Positions 25,378 through 37,690 of a stretch of 63,627 nt of DNA are shown piece after piece. The position numbers and the translations under genes were made by a program. Source of the stretch: Porogramme epimiltina. Taxonomy: Eukaryota; Basidiomycota; Agaricomycetes; Polyporales; Polyporaceae. The DNA is taken from assembly GCA_900155495.1 (NCBI GenBank), contig FTLJ01000149.1:1-63627 (forward strand). Reading direction: 5' to 3'. Each line of letters starts with the position of its first letter. The first letter of the stretch is position 1. A model generated the notes under the pieces. The model ran no database searches. It was not told the origin of the DNA and worked only from the letters and a program-made list of their open reading frames with translations.

Positions 25378-26602
25378 ATGGCCCTCCTTCTCCGTCTTCC
25401 CTCTCGGCACCTTCCTCCTCATCATCTTGGCTTCACCCGCGCTCTTAAGCATGGCATCACACGGTCGCAATCCACACAAGCATCGTCTCCTGCAGCATCC
25501 ACCTCTAGGACAACAACAGCTCTTGTTGGCCTTGGAGGCAGCGCGCTAGTGGCATCGTACTTCTTCTGGCCCGATCCTTCTAGAGCAGCTCCAACCAAAA
25601 CAAGTGCCCTATTATCACCATCCTACTTTACGCCCGTGGTCGTTGCCTCCACGGAGCTCTGTATAGACCCCAGTACGCGCCTCATGACCCTAACTGTTCC
25701 GCGCCAGTCTGTCCCCAAATTGCAAGAGGCAGCGTTCGACCCTGTTTGGTCGATCTTTATCAAGGACGACGACATACAAGTGGAACGTCCCTTTACGCCT
25801 CTAGAAGGCATCGATAGCGACGGGCGTATGAGATTCTGGGTGAAGAAATACGAGAAAGGCGAGGTCGGCCGTTGGCTGCACTCTAAGAGAGCGGGGGATA
25901 TAATCGAGATCCGGGGACCTCTTAAAACCTGGCCATGGCAAGACAACACGTGGGATGAGGTCATAATGGTACGTCTCTTGAAGACCATGAGTCGCGTATA
26001 TACCCTGAAGAGAGGCTAGATTTCAGGTGGCACGGGAATTACTCCCTTTTATCAGCTCATCCACAAGGAGCTGTTGAACCAACCTACGACAAACACAACG
26101 ACTCGATTTACGTTGCTACACTCTTCTCGCACGCCAGCTGAATTACCGCCACCAGAGATGCTGGATCCTTTAATAGCGTACTCTCAGGCTAATCCGGGAC
26201 GGCTGAAGCTCTCGCTCTTCGTGGACACGCCCAACGGACCTAGCCACCCGAGCCTCCCTTCTGCCTCTTTAAGCGTGGGTAGAATAGGTAAAGAAGCCGT
26301 TGAGCGTGCGACAGGCTCGGGCCAACAAAGCTGGTGGCGACGTGTCTTGGGTACGCCGGCGAAGGGCGGATCGCAAGAGCGTGAGGGTGGAAAGGCGGTG
26401 ATGTTCCTGGTGTGTGGTCCAGACCCGTACGTCAGTCTCGATCTTTCGTCGCCGCTTGCGGGGCTAATGGTACGACTTCATTCCGAATGACAGGATGGTT
26501 GCGGCCATCGCAGGACCTCACGGACGGAATTTCTCACAGGGGGAAGTTGGTGGGGTGCTTGGGGAGTTGGGGTACGAGAGAGACTCGGTCTGGAAGCTGT
26601 AA
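25378..26602 (+). CDS. CYC2: Mitochondrial FAD-binding oxidoreductase, Cyc2-like
   Basis: Three exons give about 360 residues. An Arg-rich N terminus without acidic residues looks like a mitochondrial presequence. It is followed by one membrane segment (ALVGLGGSALVASYFFW), so the protein should sit in the inner membrane. The ferredoxin-reductase fold follows: FAD-binding ERPFTPLEG, the nucleotide-binding ISGGTGITPFYQLIH (created by the first intron join) and the C-terminal VCGPDPMVAAIAGPHG (created by the second). Yeast Cyc2 is such a protein and supports heme attachment to cytochrome c as a reductase. NADH-cytochrome b5 reductases share the fold, so that remains an alternative; the transmembrane anchor and divergent FAD motif favour Cyc2. 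The next gene, DRE2, follows on the same strand. Confidence 0.75.
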
Positions 26603-26975
26603 GCGGGGAGCTTCTAGGGTCGACGCAGCCTGGACGCAGTCGAGCACTGCATTCTGTAGCTCTAAACACAAAATCAACCGCGTTACGACCGGTATTGCGA
26701 AATAAAGAGGCCAAGATTGGCCGAGGCGGACGGGTACGGCGGCGGGGAAAGACGGACCGGCGGCCGGCACGCGTTCTTGGAATGACTCCAGATCGTGGCG
26801 GGATGAGATCAAAATGACTTGAGCGAGGCCATAGGCGCCGAGTGCCAAGTTAGTCAGACCAGCCTTGCTTTCCGTCCCTCATCCATAAGCACGTTCGGCC
26901 ACCGTTATATCTCCTCATCGCTGCACCCTCGCCTCCCCACCCGCTCGCCCTTCTTTTTGACTCACACCCTCTACA

Positions 26976-28051
26976 ATGGCCCCCTCCGCCGTCTACTCCC
27001 CGACCGCCCCCTCTCACCCTCAGGAGAAGACCCCGGCCGCGGTCCCGGCAAATGGCCCCGTACTCGCCATCGGTTCCCCCGCAACGGCCCAGGACGGCAA
27101 GTATCAATCTTTGATCACGTCCCTGGGCCAGTCGCGCGAGGTCGAACGTCATATGGTGGACAGGCTCTTGGACGGAGGTGTGTACATCGATCCTCTCAAA
27201 GCATTGTCTCCCGTCTCAACCCCTCCTAGCCACCACCCTGCCGTCGTCCTCATTCTCCGCAGTCCATGTTACCCTGTCTCCCCCCGAGTACGAAAATCTT
27301 GCACCCAGGATCCCTGAGCTCCTCGCGCAGCTCCTCGGTGGTCTAAAGCCCCTGGGAACCCTCCACCTCCTCAACCTTGCCTCTACCCTCCCTACCCTCC
27401 CATCTGACCTCACTCTCGCCGGTTTCACCGTTCTGAGCGCTACTCAAGACGGCTCCATCACGGCCCAAAAGCCCGCCCACTCTACCCCGGGCACCACCAT
27501 TTCCCTCAAAACCTCCCCTGCCGCTTCTGCGGCGCTCCCGCTCCGGCGTAAGACGGACCCTGCGCGCCAGGCGTCGAAGAAAGCCCTCTGGACGCTCACG
27601 GCGCCCTCCACCCCCTCTATCGATGCCGAGAGCCTCCTGACTGCCGCAGACCGCGAGCGGCCGGCCGCGTGCGAACCCGCGGTGCGTGGGGCCCCACGCC
27701 GGAAGAGGGCGTGCAAGAACTGCACGTGCGGCCTTGCGGAAATCGAGGCCGAGGAGCTCGCGCAGAGCAAGGTAGTGCTGCTCGACGGTGCGCCGGATGG
27801 ACAGGCGCGGGAGGTCGACCAGGCCGAGAAGGCGAGGCTCGTCGCTGCCGCTGCCGCTGCGCCCAAGGCGACGAGCAGCTGTGGGAACTGCTACTTGGGA
27901 GATGCATTCCGATGCTCGAGCTGCCCTTACCGAGGTACGTCCTACCTTCCTATCAACTTTGCGAGGCGGATTTTGAGACCCCCTTTTAGGCTTGCCTGCC
28001 TTTAAGCCTGGCGAGAAGGTGGAGATCGACTTCGGGATGGATGATATCTGA
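26976..28051 (+). CDS. DRE2: Anamorsin homolog, cytosolic Fe-S assembly protein Dre2
   Basis: Dre2 carries electrons from the diflavin reductase Tah18 to the cytosolic iron-sulfur assembly machinery. Three exons give about 315 residues. The N-terminal half is a degenerate methyltransferase-like domain ([31 protein letters not shown]). A linker with basic and Ala-rich stretches leads to two cluster-binding motifs: [10 protein letters not shown] (CX2CXC type, site A) and [21 protein letters not shown] (paired CX2C, site B). The second intron splits the gene just after site B; the last exon encodes [19 protein letters not shown], the conserved ending. All key cysteines of both motifs are visible, although the first Cys of site A would lie upstream (AACEP). 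The start at 26976 is the only suitable ATG. Confidence 0.94.
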
Positions 28052-28392
28052 TTTTACGATACCCACCCCCTGACTTTGCCTCATCTCGTTCTATTAGTGG
28101 CCGTTCTACGCTGCGTGTGTAATAGATGTGTAACAACATCCTCTGTATCCATGTAAACAATGCAAGAATTGATCTAGTCGCAATTGTATATAACGAAACG
28201 CACAGTTCATTCGTGTGATTTTCTTGTGCCAATGATGTGCTTCTCGTTTCTGAGCTTCGAAGCGCGTAGATCTGACGCGCAGACAGCTCGCGTCTCGAAA
28301 TTCTGGGTTTTGACAGGCGCCCTACAGCTCCTTTCTCCAACTCGCACTCGCTCGGCACTTAGATTCCCCTCCTCTGCGTTATACCCACCGCC
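28052..28392. other. DRE2 3' flank and BCD1 promoter
   Basis: 341 nt between two genes on the same strand. AT-rich at first and then pyrimidine-rich before the BCD1 ATG. No gene seen. Confidence 0.55.
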
Positions 28393-29930
28393 ATGGACGA
28401 TACACCAAGCGGGGACACCCTAGATGCTCCCCATGCCGAATCTTCTTCCGCCGCCATGCAGCGCCAGTCCCCGCTCTGCGTCATCTGCCAAAACAACTCC
28501 GCAATCTACACATGCCCGCGCTGCAACCTCCGTACCTGCTCCCTGTCGTGTTCAGCAAAACACAAGGCTCTAGGCGACGGCTGCTCGGGTCTCCGCAACA
28601 AGGCGGCGTACGTGCCGATGAACCAGTACGGCTATATGTCGCTCATGAGCGACTACACCTTCCTCGAGGAGATGGGCCGCAAGGTCGGCGACTGGGGCCG
28701 GGAGATTGTGCAGCGCGGGTACAACCCCTCTGCGGCTGCGGGGCGGGCACGAGGACGCGGAAGGGGGCGTGGAAGAGGCGGCGCGCGGGGGCGGAACGGC
28801 GTGGGCGCGGGCGCGTCGAAACGCGACGTCCTCAAGATGCAGCTCGACTTCCGGGACATTGAGGTCGAGTACCTCGCGAACGGCATGGAGCGCCGCACGC
28901 TTAACCAGTCGACATGGGACAACAAGTACGCATCTTGTACAGTACACGCGCGACTTCATTGTACCAATACATGTCTTTCTTGCCCCTCAGAAACCGTACG
29001 GCGCTGCTCACCCTCGAGGTGAAGTTCCACCCGCCGCGGGACCCGCTCGCGCCGCCCTCCCAACCCCCTGAACCGCCGTTCGTGCTCCTTACGCACCGCA
29101 CCACACTAGAGACGCCGCTCCTCCGCGCCCTGCAGACACACGTCGAAGAGCGAGCCCGGTCTAAACGCGACAAGGAGAAAGACAAGGACAAGGACGGGAG
29201 CGGGAGCGGCTCCGTGCCCGCGTGGGTGCGCGCGCTCGTCTTCCCCGACGCCGACGCCCCAGAGGACGCCTTCGCGCCGCCGTTCTGCACGATGCCCACC
29301 CCGCTCGACCCGCTCGCGGCACTCAGCGGGCCCGCCCCGCCGCGCCCGGGGCGGCTCCTCCGGCGGGGGTACTACCGGCTCGACCCGCGCGAGCCGCTCG
29401 GCGCGCTGCTGCGGCACAAGCACTTTGTCGAGTTCCCGACGGTCGAGGTGTGGGACGCGGACGCGTTCGAGGGCACGCTCGTTGACGAGCGCGGCGCGGT
29501 TGTGCGCGACGCCGAGGCGGACGAAGACGCGGCGCGTCCGGCGAAGCGAAGGAAGATGAGCGCGCGGCAGGGGCGGGAGGCGATGAGCGGGTTGCTGGGG
29601 GGCTACGGGAGCGACGAGGAGGGCGAGGGCGACGAGGAACAGAACGTGTTGGGTCTGCTCGGCGGGTATGCGGAGAGCGACGAGGAGGAGGGTACGGGCG
29701 AGGCAGGCCTCCAGGACGCGGACGAGTGGGGAGACGAAGACGCTGAGGGGGAGACGGACGACGAGTACGAAGATAACCCTGAGCAGCTGGCCGCGATGCT
29801 GCAGAAGCTTCGGGAGGCGGGTGCTCTACGGGATCCTGGAGACGGCGTTTTCGCAGGGCTGGAAGGTCCCAGAGAGGACCAGGTGGACTGGGGTGAATCA
29901 GGCGACGAAGATGAAGAAGAAGGAACTTGA
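28393..29930 (+). CDS. BCD1: HIT zinc-finger box C/D snoRNP assembly factor Bcd1
   Basis: Bcd1 (ZNHIT6) is needed for box C/D snoRNA stability and snoRNP assembly in the nucleus. Two exons joined at DNK|NRTALLTLE give about 490 residues. The zf-HIT domain is at residues 28-66: LCVICQNNSAIYTCPRC, then TCSLSCSAKHKALGDGCSG with the expected Cys/His pattern. The conserved YMSLMSDYTFLEEMGRKVGDW helix follows. An RGRGRGRGRGGARGR block (about 28745-28790) looks like an RNA-binding RGG element. The core HIT-linked domain ends near GYYRLDPREPLGALLRHKHFVEFP. The C-terminal third is strongly acidic and contains two copies of an LLGGY motif before acidic runs. It converges on MED18 (243 nt). Confidence 0.9.
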
Positions 29931-30173
29931 GTCGTTTCTCCGCTTCAATGACTATACATGTTCCCTCTTCTCACTGTAGAGTGTACCCTCGAGATCATAC
30001 ATACAGCTAGATGATTAGTGTAGATGCAATGGGACGCTTTCCGCGTGAAGCACTAGATGTTTTGAACCCTTTAATCATTGCCTTCACTCAGTTTGACAGT
30101 AGGATCTTCGAGGGTGCTCTGGATTCAAAACATGCGAACACAAAAGAGTAGCGGACACGACCGGTCTATTCAT

Positions 30174-31026
30174 TCAATCCTTCCTTTCTAGGTCCAATAG
30201 TCCTTTCATGAGCAACTGGACCTCTAGCACGGCTTCGATCGATTTGCTGAGTGGTGTAGCTTGTGAGTTGCGTACCGGCGCCGCCGTCTTCACCTCTACT
30301 TCCCATAGCGTCTCCGGTCTTGCCGGTTCCGGTTTCCCAGTTTGCTTGTTTGCCTGTTGAAGAAGACCGTTCAGCATGAAAGTAGACTGCGGTCAGCATG
30401 AACACCCACGTATTCCTGCTGGAACATCTCAATGACGAGGTTTCCTCTTCGGAAGACGTATCCACGCTTGAAAAGCTGCGAACGGTGTCTAACCACGACG
30501 TCGTCGGTGAGCAAGCCGTCCTTCAGCGGATCGCAGAAACAATCCGACGTACATATATCCCAGCGCCGATGCAAACGTAATCGCATCCCCAACAATCTGG
30601 CACGTCGCCCAAGGGCGCACCGTCGCCTCGGAGTGTACACGCGCGGATTCGGCTTTTAGGTACGAGTATAGCATCCTACCAGATAAAAGCACCCAACGTC
30701 GTTAGCTCTACTCGCATTGTGGACATGTTGAGGAGAACGCACCACTTGGCTTCAGTTTCAAGGAGCTCTCTGCGGGCGCGCAGAAGTATCGTCTGGTCGA
30801 CCGAGCCGGGGATGTGGCTATGGGCGACACCGTACGGCTCGAAGACGAGCTCGCACACATGCATCTGGAGTGCGGACTCGCTGTGGAGAGTCAGCCGGTT
30901 CAGGACCGCTAATCGTTTCTCGTAATCAGCGATGGTTAGAAGGATCACGTAGAAGTTTGGCGCACCTGGCAAGTCTTGGTAGGAGAAGGCAGCAAACAAC
31001 GCGACTTCATACGCGTGAGAGGTCAT
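30174..31026 (-). CDS. MED18: Mediator complex subunit 18
   Basis: Med18 is a head-module subunit of the RNA polymerase II Mediator and forms a beta-barrel with Med20. Five exons, each very short, are needed. The joins rebuild DLPAVLNRLTLHSE, EAKWMLYSYLKAESARVHSE, ALGYIHRSQLFKRGYVFRRG and FQQEYANKQTGKP, ending in ETLWEVEVKTAAPVRNSQ and LLMKGLLDLERKD, about 220 residues. The phrases MHVCELVFEPYG, ATVRPWATCQIVGDAITFAS and KRGYVFRRGNLVIEMFQQ are the recognisable family core. The unspliced frames hide the gene completely, so it is easily missed. The start at 31026 gives MTSHAYEVALFAAFSYQ, matching the YEV(A/S)L start of the family. Confidence 0.85.
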
Positions 31027-31523
31027 GTTTATGATGTGGGCTCACTTCCGTCGCTCCCAGAGTCCTCTATGACATCGGTTGGGGACTGACGTAGCCTGAC
31101 GTGCAATGCTACGCCGGAGCTCAGCTTCCCTGGGACGTTGAATTGGATCGGGAACAAGTTGAGGTAGCAGTGCCACCACACACGAACACGCGGGAGAACG
31201 CCCGATAGTCACGAATTGACGCGCACGGATCATCTCATAAGACCGATGGTAGGATACACAAACCGGGGAATGGTATTCCACCACTACTAGAACCTAAGTC
31301 CGGATGACACTAATTACCAGAAGAACAGACGTGTATAGGATACAGTATGTGAGCCCCACAAATGGGCCACCTCCCCGGCAGACTGCCTTGCAGTCAGTCA
31401 CCCAACTCCCAACCTCCCACCGGCATCATTGCGGAAGTGCATGCGCACGGTCTGCGCTCACCCATATGTACATCAAAGGCCATGCGCGACGGCCGCACTC
31501 AAGCACCACCTCACCGACCATGC
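31027..31523. other. MED18 upstream region and forkhead gene 3' flank
   Basis: 497 nt between two minus-strand genes. No coding signal or motif recognised. Confidence 0.55.
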
Positions 31524-32769
31524 TTACTGGTCAGGCATGGGCACCTGCACGTCGCCCGGGTTCGGCGGCTGCCCCGGAAGGCCGTGGGGCGGGGGGATGG
31601 GCTCGCCCGCGGGGTTCACGCCGAGCGAGGGCGCGAGCATCGCGCTCCGGAGGCGGATGAGCATGATCCGGTACCACTCCTGGTCCGCGCCCGCCTTCTC
31701 CTGCTCCTCCGTCGCCTGCTGCAGCTGCCCGAGCTCCTTGCGCCACTGCGCGTGCCAGTTGACCTGCCCGTGCTCGTCGACCTCGAACCGCTCGTCCGGG
31801 GAGAAGAGCGGCGGCATCACGGGCGGGAACGAGGGGTCGAAGCTGTGGATGGGCGGGGGCGTCGATTCGAGGATCGGGGAGAACGGAGGCGGGGAGACGT
31901 ACGGAGGGTACGGGGGAGGGAACGCGGGCGCAGGTTGGCGGCTGGGGCCGGGCTCGCCGGGGGCCAGCGCGGGGTGGGCCGTGAATTGGGAGGCGGGGTC
32001 GAATGATTGTTGAGGGTCCGAGTGATAGTCGATGTCTTGAGCATCGAGGGGTGGCGAGCCTTTCGATCCTCCTTTACCCTTCTTCTTGCGAATTCGATGT
32101 ACACCGGTGCGTGGATCGACGTTGTCGTTGACAGTCCAGTACGATCCCTTGCCGCGGTCCGTGAGAGGTCGTGGGACTTTCTCAAAGCATGGGTTCAGGG
32201 ATAGGTTGTGTCGTACGGAATTCTGAAAGCACAGCGATTAGTCTACAGGAACGAGGTGTATAGATCATGAGATGAGAGGAGGAAGAAGCAATATAGGGAT
32301 TACGCAGAGGATATCATGGCAAGAGAGAACGGTCTTCACTTACTTTCCATCCGGGTGGGGCAGTCCGAAAGTAAGGGAACTATGGCCAACATGAGCGAGA
32401 ATCACAGCGAACGCACGGCTGGAGGGCATACCCGTGACTCAATAGCATAGTATATATCCTCCAGTAGCAGTTTCTGGTTTGGTGAGCCCTTGATGGCGTA
32501 CCTACAGCCCCACACGACGCGTCGTAAACAAACCAACGTTCTCCATTGTGTACAGGTCAGGCGCACCTGATCAGTGTCGAATAGGGATAGAATGGCTTGC
32601 TCCCCGGAGGCCCGTCGCGTAAGGAGTCGAGATTGATGGGCAGGCCACCCGTCAGGTCGTTGGTCGTGCTCGCGTCGGAGTAGTAGTTAACCGGCTGAGG
32701 TGTGGGTTGCGGAGGCGGGTTGTGCAGCATATCTTGGGTAATGACGCCCATGGACTGCTGCTGAGCCAT
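31524..32769 (-). CDS. Forkhead-box transcription factor
   Basis: Four exons on the minus strand give about 320 residues. The forkhead (winged helix) domain must be assembled across three introns: [62 protein letters not shown], then [10 protein letters not shown]. The recognition helix [10 protein letters not shown] is intact. The N terminus ([15 protein letters not shown]) is short and Gln/Pro-rich. The C-terminal part is Pro-rich with a helical segment ([21 protein letters not shown]). The basic [13 protein letters not shown] after the domain may help nuclear import or DNA contact. The ATG at 32769 was chosen as the first in-frame Met. Related fungal factors act in cell-cycle or developmental control, but I cannot assign an ortholog. 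Confidence 0.85.
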
Positions 32770-33759
32770 CGTGTCGATGAGCCACACGCGTCGAGGGTGA
32801 CTAGCGGAGCAGAGAACAAGGGAGGGGTCGCCGAGTGAGAGGAGAGGGACGTGGTCCTGGCGGCGGGAGTGGGCAGGCCCACGACGAGTCGAACATGCTT
32901 ATGTCAGCACTTCCGGGCGGCGCACGAGCCACGGCGCCCACGAGCGGCGGTGTGGTCGCCGTCGACCAGGGCCTTTGCGCTGTCGGTCATGGCAAAGACG
33001 AGCACGGGAGGGCGGGACGATGGCGGGCAGGCGTGCGGGGACGAGGGAGAGAGATTTGGCGGTGTTGTTTGTGCACCTCAGCCACGGTTCAAACAGCTTC
33101 ATACAACGTCCAAATGCTCGAAAACCAGAGAAAACAAATTTGCTCCTCGCAAGCAGACGAACACACGGACAAACTGCCCACAACCACGCCATCTGCAACC
33201 CCCGCCACAACGTCCTTCTCGTCCTTTTCGTCCACTCTGGCATCCCCTTAAGACCTTGGCGACATGCGTAGCTTGTAGCTCGAGCGCAATGCGCGCAATC
33301 AAAATAAAAATCGACCATGTTTCATTATGTTCTGACTCAGCTACTCGCTGCGATATTGTCCCGGGGAAGGGTCGATTCTGGGGTAGAAAACGTCGTCTAG
33401 TCTTAGGAGCGTTGTCTTGGATGATTTGGGGCCTCGGCCGAATCCGCAGGGTTCTTTCCACCCTGTTTCTCGAGTGACCGATACTTCTTTTGTTGCGATT
33501 GTGGGATATTGTGAGGCTCATGCGTCGTGCGAAGCTCACGAGCGCTCTCATTGCAACGGGATGCGTTTATCTGCTATCTGAGCTAATTTCAGAAACAGTC
33601 TTTGACGGGCAACGGGAGCTCGATGAGGGCACGCGACATCGGGAAGGAGAATGCCCTCCCCTGGCGTTGAGTAACTAGTGCGGGCCGAATGGCGAGAAGA
33701 AGAAGCTTCCGAAAAGGGAAAGATGAGGTCATTGGCGTGCCGAAGAAACGAGCGGACGG
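32770..33759. promoter_or_regulatory. Divergent spacer, forkhead / Tim17-like genes
   Basis: 990 nt between divergent starts. Open frames here are short and lack homology that I can recognise, so this is probably promoter sequence for both neighbours. Confidence 0.45.
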
Positions 33760-34459
33760 ATGCGGTGGCAGCAAGCCATGTCCTCGACCAGCAACGACGA
33801 TGAGGTGCCCGCCATCCGCATAGACATCCCCCAGCGATACTACCTTCTTCCTGGCGCTGCTGTTCTCACTGGCGTCACCATCGGCCTTTTCCGCGGATCT
33901 CGGGCGGCTTCGCTGAGATTCCTCGCCGAGAATGCGCACAGAACACCCCGGACGGTACGTGGCTGGTACCTCTACAACAAGACAAAAAACTACCGGGTCC
34001 TGCTTGGCGGCCTGAAGGAGGCCGGGGCACACGCGGCGCGACTAGGACTCACGGCGGCGGGCTGGGTGGCCATTGAGGAAGGCTGCAGTCGGGTGGGCCT
34101 AGACGAGGTACGGGAGGTGGCAGCGGGGCTGGGCACTGGTACATTGTTTGGCGCAGTATGTGAGTGGGCCTACGCGCAGCGTGCAGGGGGTATGGCATGT
34201 GCGATATGCTGACGGGTTCTCGAATGCAGACCGCCTTCCGTGGACGGCGTTTCGGCGCACGGTGTTTTTGGGGGTCATGATCGGGGGCACGCTTCGAGCG
34301 CTACGGTGGAGCAAGGAATACCTTCAGGAGCGAGTGCAGGAACGGACGCAGGCACAGGTGGACGCGGCCATGGACGGAGCACACGGCGCGGCGGGCGAGG
34401 GGCGGGCGGGAGCAGAGGGCCAAGCTGTCATCGTGCAGACAAAGAAGGGGTCTCCGTAG
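33760..34459 (+). CDS. Small membrane protein, Tim17/Tim22-like
   Basis: Two exons (intron about 34158-34229, joining GAV|YRLPWTAFRR) give about 208 residues. Four hydrophobic, Gly/Ala-rich segments are visible: YYLLPGAAVLTGVTIGLFRG, ARLGLTAAGWVAIEEG, VAAGLGTGTLFGAV and TVFLGVMIGGTLRAL. The spacing and small-residue packing resemble the four-helix Tim17/Tim22/Tim23 fold of mitochondrial translocases and relatives. The classical Tim17 signature is not complete, so this would be a divergent member. The C-terminal tail is helical and charged (WSKEYLQERVQERTQAQVD). Met at 33760 and Met at 33778 are both possible starts. The gene is real by its splice-restored frame; the family call is moderate. 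Confidence 0.6.
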
Positions 34460-34748
34460 TCAGTGCCGCCCTATCATGCGACGGCCATGCCTGTATGGCA
34501 GTTTGCGATATTTACAGCGGCTACACCGCCGGCACCCTGTGGAGCTGCCCGGGATACTTATACCGACATCGTGATATCGAGCAGCGCATATGACGACTTG
34601 CCCCAGCTCAGCCCACCCCGCCTGAAGCCCCTCGGCGCCCTCTATCGCGCCGCCTCCGCCCAGATCTTTTCTCCATATCGCACACCCACCCCCTGCCTGT
34701 CCTCGCTGCACACTAGTTTCGTCGCCCTGAGACCCTCTCCCACCGGCC

Positions 34749-37690
34749 ATGCTTAAGTTCTGGCCGTCCAATGCCGCTGATCTCACCCCGCGAGCGGGAC
34801 CTAATGGGCAGGAGCGCAAGAACCCATTCGACATGCCCGAGCTGCTCTCCTCCGTTCAGACGGCCCAGGAGCCTCCTGCATCTCCGTCGCAGCCCGCGCC
34901 GTCTTATCACCACCAGCTGCTCAACACACCTCAACACCTCCTCTCGCCCTCTATCTTTGGCGGTCCAGCCCAGCCCGCCGTCAATGGCCCCGAGCCTCAG
35001 TCCCAATTAGGTCCCTTGACGCCCTCCGCGACGTCTCTTCCTTCCGCTCTCCCAACAACCAGCCTCTCTATTCATGCGCCGGTCTTTAACATGCAACAAC
35101 CTCCCCTTCCAAAGCGTCAGAACTCCAAGCAGCCCGGCTCTGCAGGCTCCTCTGCCTCCTCTGGCTCTTCCGCATCCCAGACCAATGGCACCTCCACCCC
35201 CGCCGTCCACGCAAACGGCGCGTCCTCATCGATGCAGCCATCGGGCCCATCCCGCGGTCAAATCCACGTCAAGCTCATTCAGGCTCGCAGTCTCAATGTC
35301 CGCTCCTCCGTCTCCCGCCCCTACGTCGTCGTCCAGTTCGAGCAGAACGAGTTCGTCAGTCGAGACCCCACCGAGGAAACTGACAAGGAGGTCAAGGGCG
35401 TCGCATTCAGCACTGTCTCCCGCACCTCCTCGTCCACCGCCCTCTCCACCCTCGGCGCGATCAACAACAAGGCGAACGGGCGGAACAGCGGCGGGGCGAG
35501 CGCTCGGAGTAGCGCGCAGCCCACCCCGTCCTCGTCGCTGGGGTCGGGCAAGTCGCAGCTGGGCGGGATGTTCGGGGGGCGCATATCGGCGCACAACCCA
35601 GTGTGGAAACACGAGGTGTCCTTGTGAGTGGTGTTTTCCGTTGCCCTCTTGCGTCCCGCGGCGTGGGGCCGCTCACGTCATGCGTGCAGCGATGTGACTT
35701 CGGAGCAGTCCGTCGTGACCTTCAGCGTGTACGACCGCTCTCTGTCGGAGCATGCGTTCCTTGGGACTATACAAATCAAGCCCGCGCTCGTCCATGACCA
35801 TACCGTAGACCAATGGTACAAGTGAGTGCTCCGCCCGCATCTCCGCGGAGCTTCCTCTGATTGCCTCGCTCCTTCTCGTAAACTCCGCACCACCTGGGGC
35901 ATCCCCCGATGACCATGACCCGTGTGCGCCAGACTGCAGCCCTTCGAGAGCGAAGCCGTCAGCGGGGAGATGAGAGTGCAGATAACGTTCGAGGCAAACA
36001 AGGTGCGGCACATGACCTGCACGTTTTCGCGTTTCTCATCCACTGACCGCGTCTTGATTGCCCGACGACGCGTGCTGGCCACCGGCTACTTGCATTCAAT
36101 TGGTCCCCGCTCGGCACGCCCCCCATGATTCCCACGAACTCCAACTCGTGTCCGGTTCCGGCCTCGCCAGACCAAGCGCGCTCTCACCCCGCGCGACTTC
36201 GAGTTCCTGAAGCTCATCGGCCGAGGGACTTTCGGACGAGTCTTCCAGGTGCGCAAACGGGACACGAAGCGCATATACGCTATGAAGGTCCTGTCCAAGC
36301 GCGAGATCATCGAGAAGAAGGAGGTCGCACATACCATCGGCGAGCGCAAGATTCTGCAGCGGTCATTAGAGTGTCCATTCCTTGTCGGTCTCAAGTTCTC
36401 ATTCCAAACGGAAACGGATTTGTATCTCGTAACGGATTTCAAGAGCGGGGGAGAGCTGTTTTGGCATTTACAGAAGGAGACCCGGTTCGGCGAGGAGCGC
36501 GCGCGGTTCTACGTCGCGGAGCTTATTCTTGCGCTCGAGCACCTCCACAAATACGACATCGTGTATCGGTGAGTTTTGTAGGACATCAGCCGCAAACGAA
36601 GGCCCTCATCCCGGAATCCAGCGATCTCAAGCCCGAGAATATTCTTCTAGACGCAACAGGGCACGTCGCGCTCTGTGATTTCGGCCTTTCTAAACCCGAC
36701 CTACGATCCGACGAGCTTACAAACACGTTCTGTGGCACGACGGAATACCTGGCTCCAGAAGTGCTTCTAGATGAGCACGGCTACTCCAAGCTTGTGGACT
36801 TCTGGAGTCTTGGAGTTCTCTTGTTCGAAATGTGCTGTGGATGGAGTCCGTTCTACGCCGAGGACACCCAGCAGATGTACAAGAATATCTGTTTCGGCAA
36901 GATCAAGTTCCCCAAAGGTGTCATCAACGAGGACGGCAAGCAGTTCGTTAAAGGAGTAGGGAGCAGATATATGAATGCTAAGCTGTTACTGACGTAGTTT
37001 CTATAGCTGCTGAACCGTAACCCGAAACATCGTCTGGGCGCACAACGCGACGCGGCAGAGCTCAAAGAGCACGCGTTCTTCAAGTCGATTGACTGGGACG
37101 CACTATCCAAGAAACAGGTAACACCCCCGTTCAAGCCCGTCGTAGAGTCGGACGAGTCCGTCGCCAACTTCGACCCGGAGTTCACCTCGGCGGACATGCG
37201 CGACGTCGGCCTGCATGACATGGACCTGGACGAGGAAGACCCCTCCGCGGACTGGGTCGCGATCTCCTCGAGCGTCAGCGCGCCGACGCACATGCCCAAC
37301 GGGCCGCTCGGCTCGGACAGGCCCGCGGGCGCGACGAGCCCCGGGCCCGCGCCGACGACGACGGCGGCGGCGGCGACAACGCCCGCGAGCCAGGGGATCG
37401 ACATCGCCAAGTCAAAGCGCAAGGAGAAGGCTGACGTGCCGCCGCTGACGAACAGCGTGCAGGAGAAGTTCCGCGGGTTCACGTACCACGGCGAGTCAAT
37501 CGTGATGCCGCCCGCGGGGCTCCTCGCGCAGCAGGAGCGCGAGCGCGAGCGCGGCGAGGCGGTCGAGGAGGGCGCGGACCCGGACACGGACGAGGAGGTC
37601 GAGAGCGACTCGCCCGCGGGCCGGTACGCCAAGTCGCGCCGGAGAGGGGAGGACGCGTTCGCGGGCTTCGACGAGGACATGAACGTATAA
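34749..37690 (+). CDS. SCH9: AGC protein kinase Sch9 (C2 domain plus kinase)
   Basis: Sch9 is the fungal S6K/Akt-like kinase downstream of TORC1, coupling nutrients to growth and lifespan. Six exons give about 830 residues. After a disordered Pro/Ser N terminus comes a C2 domain (GQIHVKLIQARSLNVRSS, YVVVQFEQNEFVSRD, HNPVWKHEV, VTFSVYDRSLSEHAFLG). The kinase domain has GRGTFGRVF (P-loop), YAMKVLSK (lysine), YRDLKPEN (catalytic loop; an intron falls between R and D), CDFGLSK (DFG), TFCGTTEYLAPE (activation loop with the PDK1-type Thr) and DFWSLGVLLFEM. The C-terminal extension has the turn motif TPPFKP region and the hydrophobic motif FRGFTY, the expected TORC1 target. Joins are in phase, including the one that rebuilds VKGLLNRNPKHRLGA. 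Confidence 0.93.
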
